A DNA stretch of 63,460 bases from Paenibacillus xylanivorans (lineage in GTDB: Bacteria > Bacillota > Bacilli > Paenibacillales > Paenibacillaceae): positions 45,382-108,841 of the forward strand of contig NZ_LITU01000053.1 of NCBI RefSeq assembly GCF_001280595.1, given 5' to 3'. Below the pieces are notes generated by a model. It was given only the letters and a program-made list of their open reading frames with translations. It did no database searches and was not told where the DNA came from. Every line of letters begins with the position of its first letter. The stretch's first letter is position 1. Below are positions 26,119 through 34,566 of the stretch, one piece after another. Position numbers and translations under genes: made by a program.

Positions 26119-26649
26119 TTGAAGAAAAAAAAGAAGTGGATATGGATTTCGCTACTGCTCCTGGTTCTGATTCTGTTTGGACTTCAGCGTTATTATGTCT
26201 ATGTTACCCAGGATCAGCGCAAGGAAGAGGCGTTGGCCATACAGGCAGCCCAGGAACAGCTGGGTATTACGTCACACGAAGACCTGCGTAAGTATGTCTG
26301 GGGGCAAAAAGACGGCGGAGACAACATATACTGGACCCTGATCGGCAAAGATAAGGATAACCAGGATGTCATGGTGTGGATCAAGTTCGATGAGAATAAC
26401 AAGCCTGTGACGGGGACCAATGCGGTGCACGGTGAACTGTTGAAGAACGGCATGTCTGAAGCTCAGATTCGAAATCGGTTCAGCTCAGAAGTTCCAGGCG
26501 GAGAGATCAAGCGAATCATGCCAGGCGTTGTGAATGGGATCTATGTATGGCAAGTGTATTATAACGATGATACTCACAACTATTATCGGTTTTACCGCTT
26601 TAGTAACGGGGAACAGGTAGATTTGGTCTATACGATCCCGAATAGCTAA
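26119..26649 (+). CDS. YpmB-like membrane-anchored protein (DUF5590)
   Basis: 176 residues from TTG 26119, with GGAAAGGAAG 8 bases upstream. A basic N-terminus and one membrane helix (about 6-24) anchor an extracytoplasmic domain of the PepSY/DUF5590 type, as in YpmB, whose Bacillus gene also lies between dinG and asnS. Role unknown. Ends at a strong terminator. Confidence 0.8.
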   Translation: MKKKKKWIWISLLLLVLILFGLQRYYVYVTQDQRKEEALAIQAAQEQLGITSHEDLRKYVWGQKDGGDNIYWTLIGKDKDNQDVMVWIKFDENNKPVTGTNAVHGELLKNGMSEAQIRNRFSSEVPGGEIKRIMPGVVNGIYVWQVYYNDDTHNYYRFYRFSNGEQVDLVYTIPNS

Positions 26650-26681
26650 AATTAGCAGACGTACTATTGTTTGAAAAGAAT

Positions 26682-26738
26682 ACGTCAAAGAACCGGCAGA
26701 CGGAAACCCGACTGGACCGGTTCTTTGACGTGTTTTCT
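26682..26738 (+). terminator. Intrinsic terminator
   Basis: Perfect 15-bp stem ACGTCAAAGAACCGG/CCGGTTCTTTGACGT followed by GTTTTC. Confidence 0.88.
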
Positions 26739-26792
26739 TGATCATTTTGGATTTGAATAGTTAAAATTAATAATTTATTCATATTTTCGCCT

Positions 26793-26821
26793 TAGATATT
26801 GTATATACGATGTGATATACT
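26793..26821 (+). promoter_or_regulatory. Possible promoter and palindrome upstream of the FtsH-like operon
   Basis: TAGATA (26793-26798), 17-base spacer, TATACT (26816-26821) with TGA just before the -10 (extended). Directly after lies ATGTAT-TCAAGG-ATACAT (26827-26844), at the start site, a possible operator or 5' hairpin; CCTGT...ACAGG follows at about 26862-26881. Confidence 0.4.
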
Positions 26822-26952
26822 CAGATATGTATTCAAGGATACATCATACGCAAATAAATCCTGTTAGACACATTACAGGACTTTACGTACACATATTCAT
26901 ATTCTTGCCTACAAGCTATAGAATGGGCCAAAATTTAGGAGGGGTAACTCAC

Positions 26953-27480
26953 TTGAAGATAAAAGTATTGCCTATTGCTCTAACTGCCGTCATTTCAGCC
27001 GTTGTGTTGTTTGGAGGTTGGTTTGTATATCGTCATGTGGCTGTGCAAAGCCCAATTGAAAAGATGGTTACCCAGTATGTTGGAGTCAATGATGTACAAT
27101 TAACTATTAACCGCAATGATGTACAGTTGAAACTCGATCTGCAGCCGGATGTTGATCTGGGCAGGTTGGTACAATATATTCACAAAGAAGGACAAACCTT
27201 GATTGGCACGCGTTCGTTGAAACTGGATGTCGTGGATCATTCCAACGAAGCGCTGGAGAGCTGGTGGGGTAGCGCCATGTTTACCGTAGCTCAGGCTATG
27301 GAGAACAAGCAATACACCGAGATTACACCGACCTTGTCTAAAATGGCTACGAATGGGATTAAGGTAAATACAGCCATGGATGACAATAATGTTTATGTCA
27401 GTCTCAGAGATGGAGATGCCAGCAAGTTTATTATTCTGCCGCGTGTGTCCGGTCAGATAGGAGTGTGGCCTAATGCCTAA
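26953..27480 (+). CDS. Single-pass membrane protein preceding an FtsH-like protease
   Basis: 175 residues from TTG 26953, with AGGAGGGG 8 bases upstream; the open frame begins earlier but without a start site. One membrane helix (about residues 5-27) with a small basic cytosolic start, then a 145-residue extracytoplasmic domain of mixed alpha/beta character (QSPIEKMVTQYVGVNDVQLTINRNDVQL...). No known domain recognised. It overlaps the FtsH-like gene by 8 bases, so the two are almost certainly made together; a partner or adaptor role is my inference. Confidence 0.75.
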   Translation: MKIKVLPIALTAVISAVVLFGGWFVYRHVAVQSPIEKMVTQYVGVNDVQLTINRNDVQLKLDLQPDVDLGRLVQYIHKEGQTLIGTRSLKLDVVDHSNEALESWWGSAMFTVAQAMENKQYTEITPTLSKMATNGIKVNTAMDDNNVYVSLRDGDASKFIILPRVSGQIGVWPNA

Positions 27481-28975
27481 ATGGACGAAAGAAATTGCCA
27501 TTGGATTTGTACCCATATTGATTATCTTTCTTGCTTTTATCGGTGTAAATATGATTCCCATTCTGATCGCTGCAATGCTTGTGGGAGCTCTGCTGCTCAT
27601 GATGCAAATGCGTGGTGGAATTACCGTGGGAGCAGGTCAGGAACGCAAACGCAAGAAAAAAGGACCTTCTAAGCTGACTTTTGAAGAAATCGGCGGTCAG
27701 GAAAGTGCGAAGCAGGAACTGCGGGAAGCGCTTGATTTTCTCATTCGACATGAGGAAATTCAGAAGTTTGGTATTCGTCCTTTGAAAGGAATCCTGCTCA
27801 CTGGCCCTCCAGGAACAGGTAAAACCTTGATGGCCAAAGCTGCTGCTCATTATACCGACTCTGTTTTTGTAGCTGCTTCAGGCAGTGAGTTTGTTGAGAT
27901 GTATGTTGGTGTAGGTGCAGGAAGAATACGGGATTTGTTCCGTGATGCAAGAACGCGTGCTGCTAAAGAAAATAAGGAAAATGCCATTATATTTATTGAT
28001 GAAATTGATGTGATCGGTGGAAAACGTGAAGGTGGACAACAGCGTGAATATGATCAGACGCTGAATCAGCTGTTGACGGAAATGGATGGCATATACTCTT
28101 CCGATACACCGCGCATACTCGTGATCGCCGCTACGAACCGAAAAGAAATGCTGGACAGCGCGCTGACGCGTCCAGGACGTTTTGACCGTCATATTCAGGT
28201 AGACTTGCCTGATAAGAAAGGCAGAAAACACATACTGGAGCTGCATGCAGTCAATAAGCCTCTTTTGGAAGGGGTAAGCCTCGAGAAGACAGCGGAAGAA
28301 TCCTATGGTTTCTCTGGAGCGCAGCTGGAAAGTGTGATGAACGAAGCTGCAATTTACGCGATGAGAGACGGACTGTTCAACATTGAACAGCGTCATCTGT
28401 CTCTTGCGATTGATAAAGTAATGATGGGTGAGAAGACGGACCGCGAATCCAGCGTGGAAGAGAAGAAAAGAGTGGCTATTCATGAATTGGGACATGCCAT
28501 TATGGCTGAACTGGTTCGTCCTGGGAGTGTAAGTCAGGTCGCTCTTAGCCCTCGTGGACAGGCTCTGGGATATGTACGTCATAACCCGCAACAAGAACAA
28601 TTTTTGTACACAAAGCGTTTCCTAGAAGAGCAGATCATGATTGCCCTCGGTGGTGCGGCAGCGGAGGAAATGTATTACGGTGGACGCAGTACAGGATCAC
28701 GTAATGACTTTGAACAAGCAACGAATGTGGTACAGACGATGATGGCTTCTGGGCTCACGACGTTGGGTATTGTTAACATGGATATGGTCACGACGGAAGA
28801 ATTGATGCGGGAGAACAAATTAATCTTGCAAGATCTGATGGAACAGACCAAACGATTGCTTGAAGAACAGCGGACAATTTTCGACAATTCCCTCGACATG
28901 CTGCTCAGGGAAGAAGTGTTGTCTGGCGATCAATTTCGTTGTCAATTTCGTGACAGCGCCCTTCTACCGGCATAA
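27473..28975 (+). CDS. FtsH-like membrane AAA+ zinc metalloprotease, lacking the extracytoplasmic domain
   Basis: 500 residues against roughly 600-650 for FtsH. Two hydrophobic segments at about 8-25 and 27-46 are separated by only a few residues, so the usual 80-residue external domain is missing. AAA+ core: Walker A GPPGTGKT (about 110-117), pore loop with Tyr (EMYVGVGAG; FtsH has Phe), Walker B IIFIDEID, second region of homology TRPGRFDRHI. Protease: HELGH (about 337; FtsH HEAGH) and a downstream aspartate in STGSRNDFEQAT. Catalytic residues look intact. A paralogue of FtsH rather than FtsH itself. Confidence 0.88.
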   Translation: MPKWTKEIAIGFVPILIIFLAFIGVNMIPILIAAMLVGALLLMMQMRGGITVGAGQERKRKKKGPSKLTFEEIGGQESAKQELREALDFLIRHEEIQKFGIRPLKGILLTGPPGTGKTLMAKAAAHYTDSVFVAASGSEFVEMYVGVGAGRIRDLFRDARTRAAKENKENAIIFIDEIDVIGGKREGGQQREYDQTLNQLLTEMDGIYSSDTPRILVIAATNRKEMLDSALTRPGRFDRHIQVDLPDKKGRKHILELHAVNKPLLEGVSLEKTAEESYGFSGAQLESVMNEAAIYAMRDGLFNIEQRHLSLAIDKVMMGEKTDRESSVEEKKRVAIHELGHAIMAELVRPGSVSQVALSPRGQALGYVRHNPQQEQFLYTKRFLEEQIMIALGGAAAEEMYYGGRSTGSRNDFEQATNVVQTMMASGLTTLGIVNMDMVTTEELMRENKLILQDLMEQTKRLLEEQRTIFDNSLDMLLREEVLSGDQFRCQFRDSALLPA

Positions 28976-29001
28976 TTTATTTATGTCGGTTATTTTTTTT
29001 T
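28967..29001 (+). terminator. Intrinsic terminator of the FtsH-like operon
   Basis: CCGGCATAA/TTATGTCGG with loop TTTAT, overlapping the stop codon, followed by a long T-run. Confidence 0.88.
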
Positions 29002-29027
29002 ACATTTCACTCGTGCTAAGATATTAT
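28999..29027 (+). promoter_or_regulatory. Promoter of the hbd-ackA operon
   Basis: TTTACA (28999-29004), 17-base spacer, TATTAT (29022-29027): one mismatch to consensus in each box. It begins in the T-run of the preceding terminator. Confidence 0.65.
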
Positions 29028-29108
29028 TATATGTTGGGTCGAAATTTGTAATTTTCGGCGAACAGGGTACAATAGAGAAATAGAGAACCGAAAGGATGGA
29101 GCAGAACC

Positions 29109-29981
29109 ATGTTTTTCAAAAAGATAGGAGTTGTCGGCGGCGGCACGATGGGACAAGGTATTTCCCAGATGCTTGCAGCCAAAGGACTTGATGTGCTTCT
29201 GGTGGAACACACAACGGAGAAGCTGGATCATGCATATAACATGATTGAGACCAATCTCGATAAACAACTGGAGAAATGGGCTATTACGAAGGCGGAGAAG
29301 AAATTGATTCTCTCCCGTATTACCAAAGTCGCTCATTTGGCTGAACTCGGATCTTGCGATATGGTTATTGAGACCATTTCCGAAGATCTGGACGCGAAAA
29401 AAGCAGTATTTAGTCAACTCGATCAGGTTTGCCCAAGCAACGTTATTCTTGCAAGTAATACATCCACGCTGAGTTTGACTGAGCTTGCAAGCTCGACCAA
29501 ATTCCCAGAGCGTGTTATTGGTATGCACTTTATTCACCCGGTTTCCCGGGTTGATCTTGTAGAGATTATTCGTGGTCTGAAAACATCAGATTCCACATTT
29601 GAAGAAACTAGACGTTTTGTGGAAGAAGTAGCAGACAAAAAAGGCGTTATGATCTATGAATCGCCTGGATTTGTTACGTCCAGACTGATCTGTCTCTTAA
29701 TCAACGAAGCGCTGCATGTATTGCAGGAAGGTGTCGCTTCCGCTGAAGATATTGATGACGCTATGCGTATCGGATACAACTTCCAGCACGGACCGCTTGA
29801 GATGGCAGACCGTTTCGGATTGGATTCGGTAGAAGCTGCACTCGAAAGAATGTTCCGTGAATTCGGTGAGTTGAAATACCGTCCTTCCACAGTCCTGAAA
29901 AAAATGGTGCGTGCAGGACATCTGGGTGTTAAAACAGGCGAAGGATTCTTCAAGTACGACAAGGATGGTGACCGGCTGTGA
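29109..29981 (+). CDS. 3-hydroxyacyl-CoA (3-hydroxybutyryl-CoA) dehydrogenase family protein
   Basis: 290 residues. NAD-binding GVVGGGTMGQGISQM, then the catalytic pair His140 (GMHFIHPV) and Glu152 (DLVEII) with the usual 12-residue spacing. Two typical Asn are replaced: the Asn of HFxNPV is His143, and the Asn of PGFxxNR is Ser191. This leaves the exact reaction open. Forms an operon with ackA (4-base overlap), which fits short-chain acyl-CoA or fermentation metabolism. Confidence 0.85.
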   Translation: MFFKKIGVVGGGTMGQGISQMLAAKGLDVLLVEHTTEKLDHAYNMIETNLDKQLEKWAITKAEKKLILSRITKVAHLAELGSCDMVIETISEDLDAKKAVFSQLDQVCPSNVILASNTSTLSLTELASSTKFPERVIGMHFIHPVSRVDLVEIIRGLKTSDSTFEETRRFVEEVADKKGVMIYESPGFVTSRLICLLINEALHVLQEGVASAEDIDDAMRIGYNFQHGPLEMADRFGLDSVEAALERMFREFGELKYRPSTVLKKMVRAGHLGVKTGEGFFKYDKDGDRL

Positions 29982-31183
29982 AAGTACTCGTAATTAATGC
30001 GGGGAGTTCCTCGCTCAAATATCAATTGTATAATATGACGGATGAATCCGTACTGGCGAAAGGTCTGGTAGAGCGAATCGGAATGGATTCTTCCATTCTG
30101 ACTCATAAACCTGCAGGCCGTGAGGACGTTACGGAAGTTAGCGAAATTTTGGAACACACGACAGCGATTCGTAAAGTCATTGACATTCTGACAGACAAAG
30201 AAAACGGTGTGCTCAGTTCCGTTGATGAAATTCAGGCTGTTGGACATCGTGTGGTTCACGGTGGTGAAGCATTTAAGGAATCGGCATTGGTTGATAGTGC
30301 TTCCAAAGCAGAAATCCGCCGTCTGTTCGATCTGGCTCCACTGCATAACCCTGCAGCAATGATGGGTATTCGTGCGGCTGAATCCAATATGCCGGGGGTA
30401 CCACAGGTGATGGTCTTTGATACGGCTTTCCATCAAACGATGCCGGAAAAAGCATATCTGTATGCCATTCCACGTGTGCTTTACAAAAAGTATAAGGTGC
30501 GTCGTTATGGAGCACATGGTACTTCCCATGATTACGTAAGCAAAGCGGCAGCTGAATACCTGGATCGTCCATTGGAAGATATGAAGATCATCACATGCCA
30601 CGTCGGAAATGGTGGTAGCGTAACTGCTGTGCAGGGCGGTGTATCCGTAGATACTTCCATGGGGATGACTCCACTCGAAGGACTAATGATGGGAACACGT
30701 AGTGGTGACCTTGATCCGGCAATTGTACCTTATGTGATGAACAAGGAAGAACTGAGCGTGAGCGAAGTAAACTCCATGTTGAACAAACATAGCGGACTTC
30801 TTGCAATTTCCGGCATCAGCAGCGACATGCGTGAAATCACGGAAGGTATGGAGGCTGGCGATGCCAACTCCACGCTTGCATTCGAGATGTACGAATACCG
30901 TTTGCGCAAATACATCGGTTCTTATGCAGCAGCTATGAACGGTGTAGACGTGATTGTATTTACGGCTGGTGTAGGTGAAAACTCCGTTGTTCTTCGACAA
31001 AAAGTATGTGAGCAGCTCACGTACCTGGGTGTTGAACTGGATGAAGCGCTGAATGCGATTCGCTCTGGAGAACCACGCCGTATCACAACAGCGAATTCCA
31101 AAGTGGACGTTCTCGTAGTTCCTACGAACGAAGAATTGGTGATTGCAAGAGATACACACCGAATCGTATTGAATTCTCTGTAA
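29978..31183 (+). CDS. ackA: Acetate kinase
   Basis: 401 residues from GTG 29978. ASKHA-family motifs: NAGSSSLKYQL at the N-terminus, HRVVHGGE, CHVGNGGSVTAVQGG and MGMTPLEGLMMGTRSGD. Interconverts acetate plus ATP with acetyl phosphate. Overlaps the dehydrogenase gene by four bases; GGATGGTGA supplies the ribosome binding site. Confidence 0.96.
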   Translation: MKVLVINAGSSSLKYQLYNMTDESVLAKGLVERIGMDSSILTHKPAGREDVTEVSEILEHTTAIRKVIDILTDKENGVLSSVDEIQAVGHRVVHGGEAFKESALVDSASKAEIRRLFDLAPLHNPAAMMGIRAAESNMPGVPQVMVFDTAFHQTMPEKAYLYAIPRVLYKKYKVRRYGAHGTSHDYVSKAAAEYLDRPLEDMKIITCHVGNGGSVTAVQGGVSVDTSMGMTPLEGLMMGTRSGDLDPAIVPYVMNKEELSVSEVNSMLNKHSGLLAISGISSDMREITEGMEAGDANSTLAFEMYEYRLRKYIGSYAAAMNGVDVIVFTAGVGENSVVLRQKVCEQLTYLGVELDEALNAIRSGEPRRITTANSKVDVLVVPTNEELVIARDTHRIVLNSL

Positions 31184-31218
31184 TCTAATTGTAAAGTGAA
31201 TATAGCATGACAAGGAAG

Positions 31219-31255
31219 TGCAGGGGACAGGCATATGCCTGCCCGCTGCATTTTC
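31219..31255 (+). terminator. Probable terminator between ackA and asnS
   Basis: A 14-bp near-perfect stem (31219-31232 with 31237-31250, ends TGCAG/CTGCA) with an ATAT centre, followed by TTTTC. The T-run is short, so read-through is possible. Confidence 0.6.
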
Positions 31256-31285
31256 AAATTCAGGATTCCAAGGAGAGATATGGGC

Positions 31286-32581
31286 ATGAGTACGGATTGT
31301 GTAATTCGTAATGTGAGTGAGCATGTGGGCGAGACTGTTAAAATCGGCGCCTGGATTAACAACAAACGTTCCAGCGGCAAAATTCAATTTTTACAACTGC
31401 GTGATGGAACCGGATATATTCAAGGGGTAGTGGTTAAGAGTGAAGTCAGCGAAGATATCTGGAATGCTGCCAAGAGCTTGACTCAAGAAAGTTCATTGTA
31501 TGTAACAGGTATTATCCGCGAAGAACCACGCAGTGCGTCTGGTTATGAGATGACGGTTACTGGCGTGGAAATTATCCATCTGACTGAAAATTATCCAATC
31601 ACTCCGAAAGAGCATGGAGTAGACTTCCTGATGGATCATCGCCATCTGTGGCTGCGTTCGACGAAACAACGCGCTATTATGGTCATTCGTGCGGAGATCA
31701 TCCGTGCTGTTCAGCAGTTCTTTGATGGTAACGGATTCACACAGGTTGATCCTCCAATTCTTACACCTTCATCTGCTGAAGGTACGACGAATTTGTTCCA
31801 TATCAAATACTTTGATGAAGATGCTTACCTGACACAAAGTGGACAGTTGTATATGGAAGCTGCAGCGATGGCGCTGGGCAAAGTATACTCCTTCGGTCCT
31901 ACGTTCCGTGCCGAGAAATCCAAAACACGTCGTCACTTGATCGAGTTCTGGATGATTGAGCCGGAGATGGCGTTTGTGGATCACGAGGAAAGCCTGCGGG
32001 TGCAAGAGAAGTTTATTGCTCACGTGGTTCAAACGGTTCTGAAAAACTGCCGTGCTGAACTGGAATCCATCGGACGTGATGTTTCCAAGCTTGAGAACAT
32101 TGTTGCTCCATTCCCGCGCATTACGTATGATGAAGCAATTGAGTTCCTGAATGGACAAGGCTTTGATATTCCTTGGGGAGAAGACTTTGGTGCTCCGCAT
32201 GAAACGGCGATTGCCGAGAAATACGATACACCTGTCTTTATCACACATTATCCGGCTGGAATCAAGGCATTCTACATGAAACCTGATCCAAATCGTCCTG
32301 AAGTAGTCCTCTGTGCAGACATGATCGCACCAGAAGGATACGGAGAGATCATTGGTGGTTCCCAGCGTATTGATGATCCCGAACTGATGCAGCAGCGCTT
32401 TGATGAGCATCAATTGTCGGAAGAGGCATATCAGTGGTATCTGGACTTGCGTAAATATGGATCGGTTCCTCACTCCGGCTTCGGTCTGGGATTGGAGCGG
32501 ACGGTAGCATGGATCTGTGGATTGGATCACGTACGTGAGACGATTGCATTCCCACGTATGCTCTATCGTCTGTACCCTTAA
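31286..32581 (+). CDS. asnS: Asparaginyl-tRNA synthetase
   Basis: 431 residues. OB-fold anticodon-binding domain (1-100, ending at the linker near [13 protein letters not shown]), then the class II core with [25 protein letters not shown] (motif 2) and [10 protein letters not shown] (motif 3). ATG 31286 lies 8 bases after AGGAGAG (31271-31277); ATG 31280 is too close. The stop overlaps the dnaD start. Confidence 0.95.
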   Translation: MSTDCVIRNVSEHVGETVKIGAWINNKRSSGKIQFLQLRDGTGYIQGVVVKSEVSEDIWNAAKSLTQESSLYVTGIIREEPRSASGYEMTVTGVEIIHLTENYPITPKEHGVDFLMDHRHLWLRSTKQRAIMVIRAEIIRAVQQFFDGNGFTQVDPPILTPSSAEGTTNLFHIKYFDEDAYLTQSGQLYMEAAAMALGKVYSFGPTFRAEKSKTRRHLIEFWMIEPEMAFVDHEESLRVQEKFIAHVVQTVLKNCRAELESIGRDVSKLENIVAPFPRITYDEAIEFLNGQGFDIPWGEDFGAPHETAIAEKYDTPVFITHYPAGIKAFYMKPDPNRPEVVLCADMIAPEGYGEIIGGSQRIDDPELMQQRFDEHQLSEEAYQWYLDLRKYGSVPHSGFGLGLERTVAWICGLDHVRETIAFPRMLYRLYP

Positions 32582-33303
32582 TGCTTAACCGCGAGTCCAT
32601 GGAAGAAACCGGCTCCAAAGCCTGGTTGAATGGAGCAGCTTACGGTATGGCATCAGGGACAGCGCAGCTCCCATATGCTTTATTGCGCTATTATCATCAG
32701 CTGGGGTTAAGTGACGCAGAGGTGCTTCTGCTGATTCAATTGTTTGGATTCCGGCAAGTCGAATTCAATGAGTTCCCAACGCTTGAAGAGCTTGCTACCC
32801 GTATGGGTCTTGCTCCTGAAGGCATCGCCAGAATGCTGCAACGTCTTATGAGAGACGGGTACATTCATATTGACGAGCATCGGGATGAAGAGCGTGACAT
32901 ACAGTATGAACGTTATGATCTGCACGGATTATATGCCAAGCTGGCAGGATGTACAGCAGAGGATATGGCCGTTGCTCGTAAGCAGCAGCTGGACAGTAAT
33001 GCATTGCGCCCGGATTCGAACAGTGTTCAAAAAGAAGAGGAAGAACGAAACATGTTCTCTATTTTTGAAAAAGAATTTGGCCGCCCGCTTTCCCCGATGG
33101 AATGCGAGACTATATCCAGCTGGCTGGATCAGGATCGCTATCAGGAGGAACTTATTCTCATGGCATTGAAGGAAGCGGTGTTTGCTGGTAAAGTCCATTT
33201 CCGCTATATAGACCGAATTCTGCTTGAATGGAGCCGTAACCGCGTGAAGAATGTGCAGGACGCCAAGGCATATACGCAGCGGTTTCGTAACGGAGGACGT
33301 TAA
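32581..33303 (+). CDS. dnaD: DnaD replication-initiation protein
   Basis: 240 residues. N-terminal winged-helix oligomerisation domain (about 25-110, LPYALLRYYHQLGLSDAEVLLLIQLF) and the C-terminal DnaD domain (about 155-225) ending in the typical YIDRILLEW motif. It remodels DNA during primosome assembly with DnaB and DnaA. Starts at the TAATG overlap with asnS and has no own ribosome binding site, implying translational coupling. Confidence 0.95.
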   Translation: MLNRESMEETGSKAWLNGAAYGMASGTAQLPYALLRYYHQLGLSDAEVLLLIQLFGFRQVEFNEFPTLEELATRMGLAPEGIARMLQRLMRDGYIHIDEHRDEERDIQYERYDLHGLYAKLAGCTAEDMAVARKQQLDSNALRPDSNSVQKEEEERNMFSIFEKEFGRPLSPMECETISSWLDQDRYQEELILMALKEAVFAGKVHFRYIDRILLEWSRNRVKNVQDAKAYTQRFRNGGR

Positions 33304-33333
33304 CACCAATGTTAGATTAGGCAACAACTTCAT

Positions 33334-33382
33334 TCAGAATAAATCAGAAACAGGCCGGAATTTATTCTGAGCCTGTTTTTTT
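33334..33382 (+). terminator. Terminator with an overlapping second stem
   Basis: AAACAGGC (33348-33355) with GCCTGTTT (33371-33378) and a T-run forms the terminator. A perfect 11-bp pair, TCAGAATAAAT (33334-33344) with ATTTATTCTGA (33360-33370), interleaves with it. Confidence 0.75.
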
Positions 33383-33532
33383 AGATTATAGAGATGTTAA
33401 TTTAGACATGTTAAGTTCCCAGTGGAACTGACTTTTCAGGCAATGTGTAAACTTTTTATAAAAAAAATCAATGAATACGCAGGGGTCAACAAACAAGTTG
33501 TCGTCTATTGTAGTGGAGAGGAGGGGAGAGTC

Positions 33533-34087
33533 ATTGATGAAGCGCGCTTAATCGAACAGATCCGCCAAGGCGATACATCCCAGATGCGTTTGTTGATCGA
33601 AAAGTACAGCCAGCATGTGTACCATGTGGCCTATTCCGTGTTGCGGAACGATCAGGAAGCACAGGATGCAGCGCAGGAGGCGTTCATTCAAATGGTTAAA
33701 TCTCTCCCCGATTACCGATCCGAAGGTTTCAAAACGTGGTTAACCCGAATTGCCTTTCACAAAGCAATTGATGCCAAACGCAAGGTGGGCAGACGAAGCG
33801 CTGAGGATCTGGGCGGAGAAGAAAAAATAATGAACATGCCCGGTCGTGAAGAAGATGTTCTTGCCCGCCTCGTGCGTGAAGAGCGTCAGGAGAAGTTGCG
33901 CGAGCGAATCAAGCAGCTGCCTGCCCAGCACAGGGACATTATTACTGCGTATTACTTAAGCGAAAAAAATTATGAACAGATTGCCCGTGATGCACAGGTG
34001 GCAGTAAAAACCGTGGAGTCCCGTCTGTATCGTGCCCGGCAGTGGATTCGAAATCATTGGAAGGAGGATGAGTGGCGTGAGGAATAA
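33533..34087 (+). CDS. ECF-family RNA polymerase sigma factor, start codon uncertain
   Basis: Sigma region 2 (RLIEQIRQGDTSQMRLLIEKYS, DAAQEAFIQMVKSLPDYR) and region 4 (LPAQHRDIITAYYLSEKNYEQIARDAQVAVKTVESRLYRARQ) are clear. The frame is open back to GTG 33422 and has an ATG at 33443, neither with a convincing site. A very strong AGGAGGGG (33519-33526) is 6 bases before ATT 33533, while the nearby TTG 33534 and ATG 33537 are out of frame and stop at once. Either ATT is used or translation starts at 33422/33443. Overlaps an anti-sigma-like gene. Confidence 0.85.
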   Translation: MDEARLIEQIRQGDTSQMRLLIEKYSQHVYHVAYSVLRNDQEAQDAAQEAFIQMVKSLPDYRSEGFKTWLTRIAFHKAIDAKRKVGRRSAEDLGGEEKIMNMPGREEDVLARLVREERQEKLRERIKQLPAQHRDIITAYYLSEKNYEQIARDAQVAVKTVESRLYRARQWIRNHWKEDEWREE

Positions 34088-34529
34088 AAGGATGTATACC
34101 GTCCAGGAATGGACTGATTATATTGAAGGCCGAATGACTGCAGACCAGGCAAGTATGATGGAACAGATGCTTATGGATGTTCCCGAAGCGATGGACAACT
34201 ATCTCGAAGCACTCGGCATTCATCGGGAGTTGCCACAACTGAAGGACCCGGTAGGCTTCGCCGATTCGGTCATGAATCAAATTACGGAAATGCAATCCTC
34301 CAAGCCAAAGCGCAAATCGCGTTCTGGACGAAGACGTCTCTGGCTGGATCACAAAGTGTTTCATTATGCCGTAGCGGCTTGTCTGACGTTAATCTTCCTC
34401 TCCTCGGGACTTTTTGACAAGGTAGCGCCTTATCATAAGTTCCAGGACGGCGATCACAGGGGGTCATTTACGGAAAAATGGACGGAAGCAGCCACTTCCT
34501 GGCTGGATCACTTCAAGCCTAGACCATAA
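34077..34529 (+). CDS. Single-pass membrane protein, putative anti-sigma factor
   Basis: 150 residues from GTG 34077 (AAGGAGG 9 bases upstream; ATG 34068 sits directly on that site, and ATG 34092 is also possible). The N-terminal 60 residues are helical and acidic (MYTVQEWTDYIEGRMTADQASMMEQM), like the sigma-binding part of anti-sigma factors but without the zinc-finger H-x3-C-x2-C. A basic stretch (KPKRKSRSGRRR) precedes one membrane helix (about 98-117). The C-terminus is short and external. Overlap with the sigma gene supports the role. Confidence 0.75.
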   Translation: MRNKRMYTVQEWTDYIEGRMTADQASMMEQMLMDVPEAMDNYLEALGIHRELPQLKDPVGFADSVMNQITEMQSSKPKRKSRSGRRRLWLDHKVFHYAVAACLTLIFLSSGLFDKVAPYHKFQDGDHRGSFTEKWTEAATSWLDHFKPRP

Positions 34530-34566
34530 ATTGTTTCGCATTGCCTGAAAAGAAAGGATGACGACT

